The notes beneath the pieces were generated by a model. That model was not told where the DNA came from and ran no database searches. It saw only the letters and a list, made by a program, of their open reading frames with translations. From NCBI RefSeq assembly GCF_000620785.1, contig NZ_JIAI01000016.1:62001-126000 (forward strand): DNA of 64,000 nt, read 5' to 3'. The translations under genes were made by a program, and so were the position numbers. The DNA is from Actinospineispora acaciae DSM 45401 (GTDB taxonomy: Bacteria > Actinomycetota > Actinomycetes > Mycobacteriales > Pseudonocardiaceae). Of this stretch, positions 1-6,906 are shown in pieces (within the stretch, counting starts at the first letter, position 1; each line of letters begins with the position of its first letter).

Positions 1-275
1 GCGGGGGCGTGCTCGGCTGCTCGGCGTTGAAGCGGCGGTACCGCGACGTGCTGCGCGGCGGCGGTCCGGTGTGGTTCCTGCACCTGCGGGTGGACCACGA
101 CGTGCTGGCCGAACGACTGCGCCACCGCACCGACCACTTCATGCCCGCGTCGCTGCTCGACTCCCAGCTCGCCGCCCTCGAACCGCTCGGCGCCGACGAG
201 CCCGGCCTCACCGTCGACGCATCCGAACCCGCCGAGCGCATCGTCGCGGCGGCCCTCCATGAATATCAGCCTTGA
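1..275 (+). CDS. gntK: Gluconokinase, C-terminal fragment (truncated by window edge)
   Basis: The gene enters from the left edge in the frame whose first full codon is at position 3. About 90 C-terminal residues are visible. They read GCSALKRRYRD, then VWFLHLRVD, then an HFMPASLLDSQ segment, which is the characteristic C-terminal half of GntK-type gluconokinases (ATP-dependent phosphorylation of gluconate to 6-phosphogluconate, cytoplasm). The P-loop half lies outside the window. The TGA stop at 273-275 is embedded in the -35 element of the next gene's promoter, so the two genes are tightly packed but probably transcribed separately. Confidence 0.85.
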   Translation, partial: GGVLGCSALKRRYRDVLRGGGPVWFLHLRVDHDVLAERLRHRTDHFMPASLLDSQLAALEPLGADEPGLTVDASEPAERIVAAALHEYQP

Positions 276-299
276 CTAATATAGAAGCCACCTTAAACT
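272..299 (+). promoter_or_regulatory. Promoter of the ArsR-family gene
   Basis: TTGACT at 272-277 and TAAACT at 294-299 are separated by 16 nt, a good SigA-type promoter. The GTG start at 306 lies six nucleotides after the -10 hexamer, so the mRNA is probably leaderless. Autoregulation by the ArsR-type product is plausible but no clear palindrome was found. Confidence 0.6.
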
Positions 300-305
300 A
301 AGAAC

Positions 306-626
306 GTGCACGCCTTCGATGTGCTCGGCGACCCGGTACGGCGCCGGATCCTGGAGCTGCTGGCGGGCGGTGAGCGCAGCTCCGGGCAGATCTGCGCGGT
401 CATCCAGCGGGAGTTCGGCATCTCCCAGCCTGCGGTGTCCCAACACCTGCGGGTGCTGCGGGACAACGGCTTCGCCACGGTGCGCGCCGAGGGCACCCGG
501 CGGCTCTACGCCGTCGACTCCGCCCCGCTGCGGGAGGTCGACGAGTGGCTGGAGCCGTTCCGCCGGTTCTGGAGCCAGCGCCTCGACGCCCTGGCCACCG
601 AGCTCGCCCGCGGAAAGCGCGAGTAG
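306..626 (+). CDS. ArsR-family winged-helix transcriptional regulator
   Basis: This 106-residue protein has the ArsR/SdpR layout: an N-terminal FDVLGDPVRRRILELL helix, the HTH recognition segment GISQPAVSQHLRVLRDNG near residues 37-55, and a wing with EGTRRLYAVD. No CxC or other metal-binding cysteine pair is present. It is therefore more like the SdpR/autorepressor branch that controls growth or membrane functions than a metal sensor. The GTG start is set by the promoter, which leaves about six nucleotides of leader. It is convergent with the downstream transporter gene, with only five nucleotides between stop codons. The target is unknown. Confidence 0.85.
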   Translation: MHAFDVLGDPVRRRILELLAGGERSSGQICAVIQREFGISQPAVSQHLRVLRDNGFATVRAEGTRRLYAVDSAPLREVDEWLEPFRRFWSQRLDALATELARGKRE

Positions 627-631
627 CCGCC

Positions 632-1516
632 TCAGCCTGTGCCGAGCCCGGCGCGGTTGGCTCGCGCGCCGGAGGTGTCGGAGCCGCGCTGGGCCATCGC
701 CAGCAGCCACACCCCGACCAGGGTCAGCGCCAGGCCCAGGCAGCGCGCGCCCAGGGTCTCCTCGGTGGCGAACGGCTCGCCGTACACCACGACGCCGAGC
801 CCGACGCCGATCACCGGGTCGATCGCCATCATCGCGGCCAGCGAGCCGCCCAGCGGGCCGGCCTGGAACGCCGCCTGGCTGAGCATGGTGCCGCCCGCGC
901 CGCAGGCCAGCGCCGCCCAGAGCTGCCAGCTGGTGGCCAGGCCGAGGATGCCCTCCGCGTGCAGCACCGCGCCCCAGGCCTTGCCCAACGCCGCCGAGGT
1001 GGCCATCAGCACGCCCGCCGACGCGCCCAGGCACACGCACCGCGTGGTTCCCCGCATCAGCAACCCGCCGCCGAGCGTGCCGGCCAGCACCAGCCCGACC
1101 AGCGCCAGCCCGGGCGTCCAGGCCTCCGCGTCGGCCGGCGCGCCGGGCTGCTCGGGCGGCATCACCGCCAGGAACAGGGCCAGCCCTACCACCACCAGCC
1201 CGGCCGCGAGCATGGCGGGCTGGCTGACCCGCCGCCCGGCCATCCGCTGCAGCACCAGCGCGACCACCAGGCCGATGGTGAGCAGCGGCTGGACCACGGA
1301 CAGGCGGCCGAGGTTCACCGCGACCAGGTGCAGGGTCACGCCGGTGGCCTGCGCGACCACGCCGGCCAGCCAGCTCGGCTTGCCGACCAGCTCGACCATG
1401 AGCCCCGGGTGCAGCGGCGCGCGGCGGCGGGCCCGGAGCGCGCCGTGGTGCTGGAGCACCGACGCCACCCCGAAGCACGTCGCCGCCAGCAGCGACACGA
1501 TCACGGTGAGGGTCAT
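632..1516 (-). CDS. DMT-superfamily (EamA-like) membrane transporter
   Basis: A 294-residue, roughly ten-helix integral membrane protein starts with MTLTVIVSLLAATCFGVASV and has two related halves of alternating hydrophobic segments, as in drug/metabolite transporters. The second half contains GGTMLSQAAFQAGPLGGSLA followed by an IDPV segment and a VYGE motif, typical of actinobacterial DMT proteins distantly related to NIPA/EamA. The substrate cannot be told from sequence. It lies 29 nt downstream of the glycosyltransferase gene on the same strand and is probably co-transcribed, suggesting a role in envelope lipid or sugar traffic. That link is inference. Confidence 0.8.
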   Translation of the reverse strand: MTLTVIVSLLAATCFGVASVLQHHGALRARRRAPLHPGLMVELVGKPSWLAGVVAQATGVTLHLVAVNLGRLSVVQPLLTIGLVVALVLQRMAGRRVSQPAMLAAGLVVVGLALFLAVMPPEQPGAPADAEAWTPGLALVGLVLAGTLGGGLLMRGTTRCVCLGASAGVLMATSAALGKAWGAVLHAEGILGLATSWQLWAALACGAGGTMLSQAAFQAGPLGGSLAAMMAIDPVIGVGLGVVVYGEPFATEETLGARCLGLALTLVGVWLLAMAQRGSDTSGARANRAGLGTG

Positions 1517-1545
1517 GGTGTCTCCGACGGTACGCGTGAGCGCGC

Positions 1546-2688
1546 TCAGGCCGTTCGGCGGCGAGCGGTGCCACCCGGTCGTGGGCCCGTGCCGGCGGCC
1601 GGGGCGCTCGCGAGCAGGGCCAGCACCGCCCGCGCCGCGTCCTGCTCCTTGACCACCGAGCTCGGGTCGCGGCGCAGCGACTCGTGCTCGCGGACCACCT
1701 CGGCCAGCTCGGCCACGTCCTTGGGCCACGGCGCCAGGCCGGCCTCGGCAAGGGTGGCGGCGTTGGCGGTGCCGTGGCCCGGGATCGGGCGGAAGGTCAC
1801 GGCCGGCAGCCCGGCGGTGAGCGCCTCGGTCAGGGTCAGCCCGCCCGCGTTGTGCACCAGCACGTCCGCGATGCCCATCAGCTGGTGCACGTCGTCGCGC
1901 CAGCCCAGCGCCACCACGTCCGGGTCGCCGGCGAACTCGGCGCGCAGCCGCTCGTTGCGCCCGCACAGCACGAGCACCTGCGTCGCGCCGGTGCCGGCGA
2001 TCTCGCGCACCGAGGACGGCACGTCGCCCAGCCCGAGCGAGCCGGCCACCACCAGCGCGACCGGCCGGTCCGCCGCCAGACCCAGCTCGGCGCGCAGGGC
2101 ACGGCGGCGCTCGGCCGGCAGCCGCTCGCCGAACCGGGTCGAGACCAGCCCGCCGACCGGCCGCATCGGCGTCCGGTACACCAACCGGCCCATCCGGGAG
2201 GTCGCCTCGGTCACCGTCAGGTGATGGTCCACGGAGGGGTGCACCCACATTCGATGCACGGCCGGGTCGGTGAGATACGTGACGGTGATCGCGTCCAGGG
2301 TGCCGGTCTCGCGCAGGTAGCCCAGCGTCTGGCTGGCCAGCGGGTAGGTGGACACCACCACCTGGCTGCCCCGCGCCCACCGGCGTACCCGGTGCCTGGC
2401 CAGCCGGCACAGCCAGAGCGTCACCCGCTGCACCCAGCCGGCCCGTTCCAGGTTGACGAACAGCCAGTCGAAGAACCGGGGCGCGTAGCCGATGCTGAGC
2501 GTGTAGCCCTCGCGCAGCACCAGCCGCGCGAACCAGGGCACCGCGTCCAGGAAGTCCCGGACCTCGGCCCGCACGCCGAGCCCGCGCAGCCGCGCGATCA
2601 GCTCGTCGGCGGCACCGTCGTGCCCGGCCCCCACGCTGCCGGAGATGACCAGAACCTGCGCCGTTCCGTCTACCATCGATCGACCCAT
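1546..2688 (-). CDS. MGDG-synthase-like glycosyltransferase
   Basis: This 380-residue protein begins with QVLVISGSVGAGHDGAADEL, the GxGH nucleotide-sugar/lipid acceptor motif of monogalactosyldiacylglycerol synthases and MurG-like GT28 enzymes. The C-terminal half contains VALVVAGSLGLGDV and VLVHNAGGLTLTEAL, the GGxTxxEA donor-sugar signature. The family transfers a sugar from a nucleotide donor to a lipid at the inner face of the membrane. The exact donor and acceptor are unknown. ATG at 2688 is used; a second in-frame ATG lies four codons later. The gene heads an apparent operon with the DMT transporter and has a palindrome 41 bp upstream that may be an operator. Confidence 0.8.
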   Translation of the reverse strand: MGRSMVDGTAQVLVISGSVGAGHDGAADELIARLRGLGVRAEVRDFLDAVPWFARLVLREGYTLSIGYAPRFFDWLFVNLERAGWVQRVTLWLCRLARHRVRRWARGSQVVVSTYPLASQTLGYLRETGTLDAITVTYLTDPAVHRMWVHPSVDHHLTVTEATSRMGRLVYRTPMRPVGGLVSTRFGERLPAERRRALRAELGLAADRPVALVVAGSLGLGDVPSSVREIAGTGATQVLVLCGRNERLRAEFAGDPDVVALGWRDDVHQLMGIADVLVHNAGGLTLTEALTAGLPAVTFRPIPGHGTANAATLAEAGLAPWPKDVAELAEVVREHESLRRDPSSVVKEQDAARAVLALLASAPAAGTGPRPGGTARRRTA

Positions 2689-2728
2689 CGGCCCTCGACT
2701 CCCTGGGTTGGTTCGGTGATGAGAGCAG

Positions 2729-2751
2729 AACTCCTACAGCGTGTAAGAGTT
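2729..2751. promoter_or_regulatory. Candidate BlaI/MecI-type operator
   Basis: A 23-bp inverted repeat with 10-bp arms, one mismatch and a 3-nt centre contains a TACA-N3-TGTA core, the core of BlaI/MecI operators. It sits in the 130-bp gap between the M56 peptidase stop and the glycosyltransferase start, about 40 bp upstream of the latter. The blaI gene lies about 1 kb away. Binding is inferred only from the core. Confidence 0.4.
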
Positions 2752-2818
2752 TAGCGACATCCGATCACTCGTTATCGGAAGGGTGCCTTACCCCTCAGCT
2801 CAGCCCTCGGCCCAGCCC

Positions 2819-3715
2819 TCAGCCACCCCACAGCCAGTGGATCAGACGGTAGAACGCCAGGGTGGCCTGGGCAGCCGCCACCGTCGTCGCCATTCCGAGC
2901 AGTAGACACCCACCGGGCAGCAGCCTGGCGGGCGGGGGCGGGGCGGCCTGCAACGCCGCGACCCTGGCGGACACCTCGCAGGCGATGAAACCGAGCCCGG
3001 CGGGCGCGGGCCGGTTGGTTTCGGCGAGTGCCACCTTGGCCAGGGCGCGGGCGGTCACCTCGCGGCTGCCACTCACGCTGGCCGCGTGCTCGTCCGCGTT
3101 GCGTTCGAGCAGGAACGCCAGCGCCTCCCGGACCGGCACCAGCAGCGGGTTCATCGCCGCGCAGACCTCGGCGGCCGCCCGCAGCCAGTGGTGCCTGCCG
3201 GTCAGGTGAGCCCGCTCGTGCGCGAGCACCACCCGCCGCTCCTTGCCGTCCAGCAGCGCCAGCAGGCCCTGGGTGATCAGCACCCGACCCGGGCGCCCGG
3301 GCACCGCGAAGGCGTGCGGCGCCGCCACCGGCACCACCGCCAGCTCACCGGCCCCGCAGGTGTCACACAGCGCCCGCAGCTCACGCCGCGTCGCACCGCG
3401 CGCCCGCACCGCCCGTACCACCCGCACCACGCCGTACCCCAGCGCCAGCGCCGCCACCGCGCCGACCACCCCGGGCACCGGCTGCACCAGGTGGACGCCG
3501 CGCTCGTTGGCCTCCGCCTCCGCCAGCTCGGTGAACCCCAGCAGGGACAGCGCGAGCAGCAACAACGCCCACGTCGTGCCCGCGGCGGAGAGGACCGCCG
3601 CGCCGAGCATGGTCAGCACCGTGCCCCTTGTGGGGGACAACCGCGCCACCATCAGCCAGCTGATCGCCGCCACCAGTACGGACAGCGCCACCGGCACGTA
3701 CACGCTCACCGTCAC
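2819..3715 (-). CDS. M56-family (BlaR1-like) membrane metallopeptidase
   Basis: A 298-residue protein has three or four membrane helices in its N-terminal half and a cytoplasmic zinc peptidase core with VVLAHERAHLTGRHH, matching HExxH, followed by the ERNADEHA segment that supplies the third ligand. The large extracellular beta-lactam sensor domain of staphylococcal BlaR1 is absent, so the stimulus is unknown. The GTG start overlaps the upstream blaI stop by four bases (GTGA), showing translational coupling. The usual role of such pairs is membrane-proteolysis-dependent inactivation of the BlaI repressor; here that role is inferred from pairing. A final hydrophobic helix lies near the C-terminus. 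Confidence 0.85.
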   Translation of the reverse strand: MTVSVYVPVALSVLVAAISWLMVARLSPTRGTVLTMLGAAVLSAAGTTWALLLLALSLLGFTELAEAEANERGVHLVQPVPGVVGAVAALALGYGVVRVVRAVRARGATRRELRALCDTCGAGELAVVPVAAPHAFAVPGRPGRVLITQGLLALLDGKERRVVLAHERAHLTGRHHWLRAAAEVCAAMNPLLVPVREALAFLLERNADEHAASVSGSREVTARALAKVALAETNRPAPAGLGFIACEVSARVAALQAAPPPPARLLPGGCLLLGMATTVAAAQATLAFYRLIHWLWGG

Positions 3716-4086
3716 CGGCGGCGCCTCAGGATCGCGCGCAGCGCCTCCGCGTCCTCCTCGGACAACGCGGTGGCGAAGCGCTGCAGCACGCTCTGCCGGT
3801 TCGGTCCGCGCCGCAGCAGGGCCTGCATCTGTTCGGCGGCGAGCTCCTCCGCCCCCTTGATCGGGTGGTACAGGTGGCGTCGGCCCTCGGCGGCGCGGCC
3901 CACCAGGCCCTTGTCGTAGAGCCGGGCCAGGATGGTCTGCACCGTGTTGTAGGCCAGGTCGGCGTCCACGGCGCGCTGCACGTCGGCGGTGGTGAGCGGG
4001 TGGCCGGCCGCCCACAGCGCGGCAAGCACCTCGGACTCCAGCTCCCCAGCGCCACGGCGGGGAGGAACCCGCGCCGATTCGGTCAT
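3712..4086 (-). CDS. BlaI/MecI/CopY-family repressor
   Basis: This 124-residue regulator carries the BlaI signature: ELESEVLAALWAAGHPLTTADV, then the recognition helix LAYNTVQTILARLYDKGLV and a wing with GRRHLYHPI. The C-terminal helices for dimerisation and proteolysis follow. A GAGAGG Shine-Dalgarno lies eight bases before ATG 4086, which fits better than upstream in-frame codons lying inside the neighbouring gene. BlaI proteins repress their own operon and resistance or envelope genes until cleaved by the partner M56 peptidase, whose gene overlaps by four bases. The nearby TACA/TGTA palindrome suggests the glycosyltransferase operon as a target. Confidence 0.88.
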   Translation of the reverse strand: MTESARVPPRRGAGELESEVLAALWAAGHPLTTADVQRAVDADLAYNTVQTILARLYDKGLVGRAAEGRRHLYHPIKGAEELAAEQMQALLRRGPNRQSVLQRFATALSEEDAEALRAILRRRR

Positions 4087-4115
4087 CGCGCCCTCTCCTC
4101 TCGGCCGGTCACAGA

Positions 4116-4754
4116 CTAGTGGGTGCCCCGAGGCGCACGGGCACGCCACGGCGACAGGTCGAGGCCGGGATAACGCAACGCGACCCCGGCCAGCGTCTCC
4201 GGCGTCCAGTACGGGTGCCCGGGGAGCGGGAAACCAAACAGCGCGAGCTGGTCCGGCGCGGCTCGCTCGACGAACCGCCGCCAGGCCCGCTCGTGGCTGC
4301 GCGCCGCCCAGGCGTGGCGGTGGCCCCATTCCGCCTCGGCGTTGCGGTAGCTCAGGTGCATCGTGTACCGCGCGCCGCCAGGCCTGGTCACGGCGGTGCC
4401 CCGGTGGAAGGTGCCCAGCTCGAAGGCCACCACCGTGCCGGCCGGGCCGGCGGCGGACACCTCGCCGTCGTACAGCTCCGGTCCCAGCAGGGTCCGCGCC
4501 AGGGCGATCAGGCGCTCGTGCACGGCGAGCAGGCTCAGCTCCGTGCTGGCGAACGGGAGGCTGTCGATGCCGGCGAACTCGTCACCCAGGTAACGCTCCC
4601 GCCGTGGGTCGTCACCGTCGTGAAATCCCTGCGCGGACGGGAACACCAGCCCCAGCTCGGACACCGCCGGCTCCAGCGCCTCGGCGGGCAGATAGCCGGG
4701 AAGAACGGCGAACCCTCGGTCCTGCCAGTCCCGGGACGCGGCAGTCAGATCCAC
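4116..4754 (-). CDS. Phytanoyl-CoA dioxygenase-family protein, internally shortened
   Basis: The 212-residue product shows both ends of actinobacterial PhyH-family Fe(II)/2-oxoglutarate oxygenases: DWQDRGFAVLPGYLPAE at the N-terminus and GTFHRGTAVTRPGG followed by RYTMHLSYR at the C-terminus, supplying the distal His and the 2-oxoglutarate Arg. The middle section that normally carries the HxD iron ligands seems to be missing: ALARTLLG runs directly into PELYDGEVSAAGPAG. The family is usually about 280 residues. The reading frame is intact, so this is either an in-frame deletion producing an inactive enzyme or a repurposed fold. GTG 4754 is chosen because it leaves a short divergent promoter region shared with the cyclase gene. 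Confidence 0.7.
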   Translation of the reverse strand: MDLTAASRDWQDRGFAVLPGYLPAEALEPAVSELGLVFPSAQGFHDGDDPRRERYLGDEFAGIDSLPFASTELSLLAVHERLIALARTLLGPELYDGEVSAAGPAGTVVAFELGTFHRGTAVTRPGGARYTMHLSYRNAEAEWGHRHAWAARSHERAWRRFVERAAPDQLALFGFPLPGHPYWTPETLAGVALRYPGLDLSPWRARAPRGTH

Positions 4755-4788
4755 CCGACGAGTGGTACCAGACGGGTCCGTCCCCGGC

Positions 4789-4805
4789 GAGAAGATAATC
4801 TTCTC
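4789..4805. promoter_or_regulatory. Perfect 17-bp palindrome in divergent promoter
   Basis: GAGAAGAT and ATCTTCTC are perfect 8-bp arms around one base. The element fills the centre of the 54-bp gap between the dioxygenase and cyclase genes and ends three bases before the cyclase GTG. A GATAAT hexamer at 4794-4799 within it is placed as a -10 box for leaderless cyclase transcription, so a protein bound here would block the promoter. Confidence 0.55.
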
Positions 4806-4808
4806 CCC

Positions 4809-5783
4809 GTGTCGGATCGGGACGTCGAACAGGCCGTTCTGCACGGGACCCGCCGCTACGACCGTCGCCAGGTACACAAGATCACCGGGATCGAGGACGA
4901 ACGGGCCCGCCGGCTGTGGCGGTCGATGGGCTTCGCCGACGTCGGCGAGGACGACGTGGTCTTCACCCAGGGCGACGTGGCCGCGATCCGCCGGCTGGAG
5001 CGGCTCAGCTCGTCCGGGCTGGTGCCGGTCGAGGTGCAGGAGGCGGTCATCCGCTCGATGGCGCAGGCCATGGCCGGGCTGGCCACCTGGCAGGCCGAGC
5101 TGCTCTACGAGCTGTCCGCCGACCGCCGCGACGGCCCGGAGGACTGGCCGGCCGAGCTGCGCGGCGTGCTGCCCGTGCTGGAGAGCCTGCAGAACCACGT
5201 GTGGCGCCGGCACCTGGCCGCGGCGGCCGGCCGGTTGCTCACCCTGGCCCCCGACGAGGCGGACCTGCGCACGCTGGTGGTGGGCTCGGCCGACCTGGTG
5301 GGGTTCACCCGCACCGCACGCCGGCTCAGCCCGGGCCAGCTCACCGAGATGGTGGACCTGTTCCACGGCATCGCCGCCGACGTGACGGCCGACCACCGGG
5401 GCCGCATCGTCAAGACCGTCGGCGACGCCGTGCTGTTCGTGACCGACGACCCGGCGGACGCGGCTGCGCTCGCCCTGGACCTGGTGGACCGCACCACCGA
5501 GGCCGCCGCGCTGCCCGAGCTGCGCACCGGCATGGCCCTCGGGCCGACCCTGACCCGGTTCGGCGACGTCTACGGCGAGGTGGTGGACGCGGCGGCGCGG
5601 CTGTGCCGGCACGCCCGGCCGGGCCGGATCCTGGTCGAACGCTCGCTGGCCACCGCGCTGGACGGCGACGCCCGCTTCCAGCTGCGCCCGCGCCGGCCGC
5701 TCACCGAGCGCGGCTTCCCCCGGCTGCCCTCGTGGGCGCTGCGCCGGCCTAGAGCACGACCAGGTCGCGCGGGCGGGTGTTGA
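4809..5783 (+). CDS. Class III adenylate/guanylate cyclase with N-terminal regulatory domain
   Basis: The 324-residue soluble protein has an N-terminal helical domain (about residues 1-150) resembling the regulatory domain of Rv1264-type actinobacterial cyclases, then a catalytic domain. The catalytic core keeps both metal aspartates (SADLVGFT and KTVGDAVLF) and the purine-specifying Lys in GRIVKTVGD. The usual transition-state pair N-x3-R is present as VVDAAARL, with Asp in place of Asn, so activity could be reduced. GTG 4809 follows a -10-like GATAAT at leaderless spacing. The last 35 bp overlap the 3' end of the convergent peptidase gene. It probably makes cAMP from ATP. Confidence 0.82.
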   Translation: MSDRDVEQAVLHGTRRYDRRQVHKITGIEDERARRLWRSMGFADVGEDDVVFTQGDVAAIRRLERLSSSGLVPVEVQEAVIRSMAQAMAGLATWQAELLYELSADRRDGPEDWPAELRGVLPVLESLQNHVWRRHLAAAAGRLLTLAPDEADLRTLVVGSADLVGFTRTARRLSPGQLTEMVDLFHGIAADVTADHRGRIVKTVGDAVLFVTDDPADAAALALDLVDRTTEAAALPELRTGMALGPTLTRFGDVYGEVVDAAARLCRHARPGRILVERSLATALDGDARFQLRPRRPLTERGFPRLPSWALRRPRARPGRAGGC

Positions 5784-6870
5784 GCCGCTCGCCGCCGTCC
5801 TCGGTGACCACCACGATGTCCTCGATCCTGGCGCCCCACTCGCCGTCCAGGTAGATGCCCGGCTCCACGCTGAACGCCATGCCCGGGGCCAGCTCCAGGT
5901 CGTTCCCGCCGACGATGTACGGCTGTTCGTGCACGTCCAGCCCGATGCCGTGCCCGGTCCGGTGCACGAACCGCTCGCCGAACCCGGCCGCGGAGATGAT
6001 CTCCCTGGCGGCCGCGTCCACGGACTCCGCGCTGGTACCGGGGCGGACGGCCCGACAGGCCGCCTCCTGGGCCTCCTGGAGCACCCGGTAGGTCCGCCGG
6101 ATCTCCTCGGCCGGCTCTCCCCCGACCGCGTAGGTGCGGGTGCAGTCGGAGTTGTAGCCGCTGGCCAACCCCCCGCCGATGTCGACGACGACCACGTCGC
6201 CCGGCTGGATCACCCGGTCGGAGAGCTCGTGGTGCGGGCTGGCGCCGTTCGGCCCGGACCCGACGATCACGAACTCGACGCCGGTGTGGCCCTCCGCGAC
6301 GATGGCCTCGGCGATGTCGGCGCCGGCCTGCGCCTCGGTGCGGCCCGGGCGCAGGAACTCCCCCATCCGGGCGTGCACCCTGTCGATCGCTTCCGCCGCC
6401 GTACGAAGCTCGGCCACCTCGGCGGCGTCCTTGCGCATCCGCAGCTCGGCGAGCACGCCGCCGGCCAGCCCCAGCGACACCCCGGGCAGCGTGTCGCGCA
6501 GCCCGAACGCGTGCACCGCCGGCATGGTGTCGCTGACCGCCACCCGCCTGGGCACCCCGGCCAGGTCGCTCACCAACAGGTAGGGGTCCTCGCCGTCGGT
6601 CCAGGTGATGACCTCGATGCCGAGCTTGTCCAGCGGCAGGCCGGCCAACCCCGGCGCCTCCAGCCTGGGCACCACCAGCGCCGGCGGGGCGCGGTGCCCC
6701 TCGGCGGCCAACACCAGGCAGGTCAGCCGCTCGTGCGTGCTGGCCGTGCTCCCCAACAGGTACCGAAGATCGGTACCCGGGGTGATGACCAGCAGGTCCA
6801 CGTCTTGGCGGGCGGCCTCCTCGGAGGCCCTGTGCAGGCGCTCGGCCAACAGTTCGGCGGGGACGCTCAT
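5749..6870 (-). CDS. M24-family Xaa-Pro peptidase
   Basis: This 373-residue cytoplasmic metallopeptidase has a creatinase-like N-terminal domain (residues 1-140) and a pita-bread catalytic domain. The dinuclear metal ligands are visible in order: VVVDIGGGLASGYNSDCTRTY supplies two Asp, HRTGHGIGLDVHE supplies His, and SVEPGIY and ARIEDIVVV supply two Glu. These define aminopeptidase P or prolidase-type enzymes that cut next to proline. ATG 6870 is the proper start because the reading frame upstream runs antisense through lysS. A TAAGCT hexamer seven bases upstream suggests leaderless transcription, back to back with the promoter of the LysRS-MprF fusion. Confidence 0.9.
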   Translation of the reverse strand: MSVPAELLAERLHRASEEAARQDVDLLVITPGTDLRYLLGSTASTHERLTCLVLAAEGHRAPPALVVPRLEAPGLAGLPLDKLGIEVITWTDGEDPYLLVSDLAGVPRRVAVSDTMPAVHAFGLRDTLPGVSLGLAGGVLAELRMRKDAAEVAELRTAAEAIDRVHARMGEFLRPGRTEAQAGADIAEAIVAEGHTGVEFVIVGSGPNGASPHHELSDRVIQPGDVVVVDIGGGLASGYNSDCTRTYAVGGEPAEEIRRTYRVLQEAQEAACRAVRPGTSAESVDAAAREIISAAGFGERFVHRTGHGIGLDVHEQPYIVGGNDLELAPGMAFSVEPGIYLDGEWGARIEDIVVVTEDGGERLNTRPRDLVVL

Positions 6871-6877
6871 GCCGGTC

Positions 6878-6900
6878 AGCTTACGGTCCGGGTTTATCGT
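6878..6900. promoter_or_regulatory. Back-to-back leaderless -10 elements
   Basis: The 36-bp gap between two divergent genes holds TAAGCT on the minus strand (6883 to 6878), seven bases before the peptidase ATG, and TATCGT on the plus strand (6895-6900), six bases before the GTG at 6907. Both spacings fit transcripts that begin at or next to the start codon. Confidence 0.45.
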
Positions 6901-6906
6901 GGCCGG

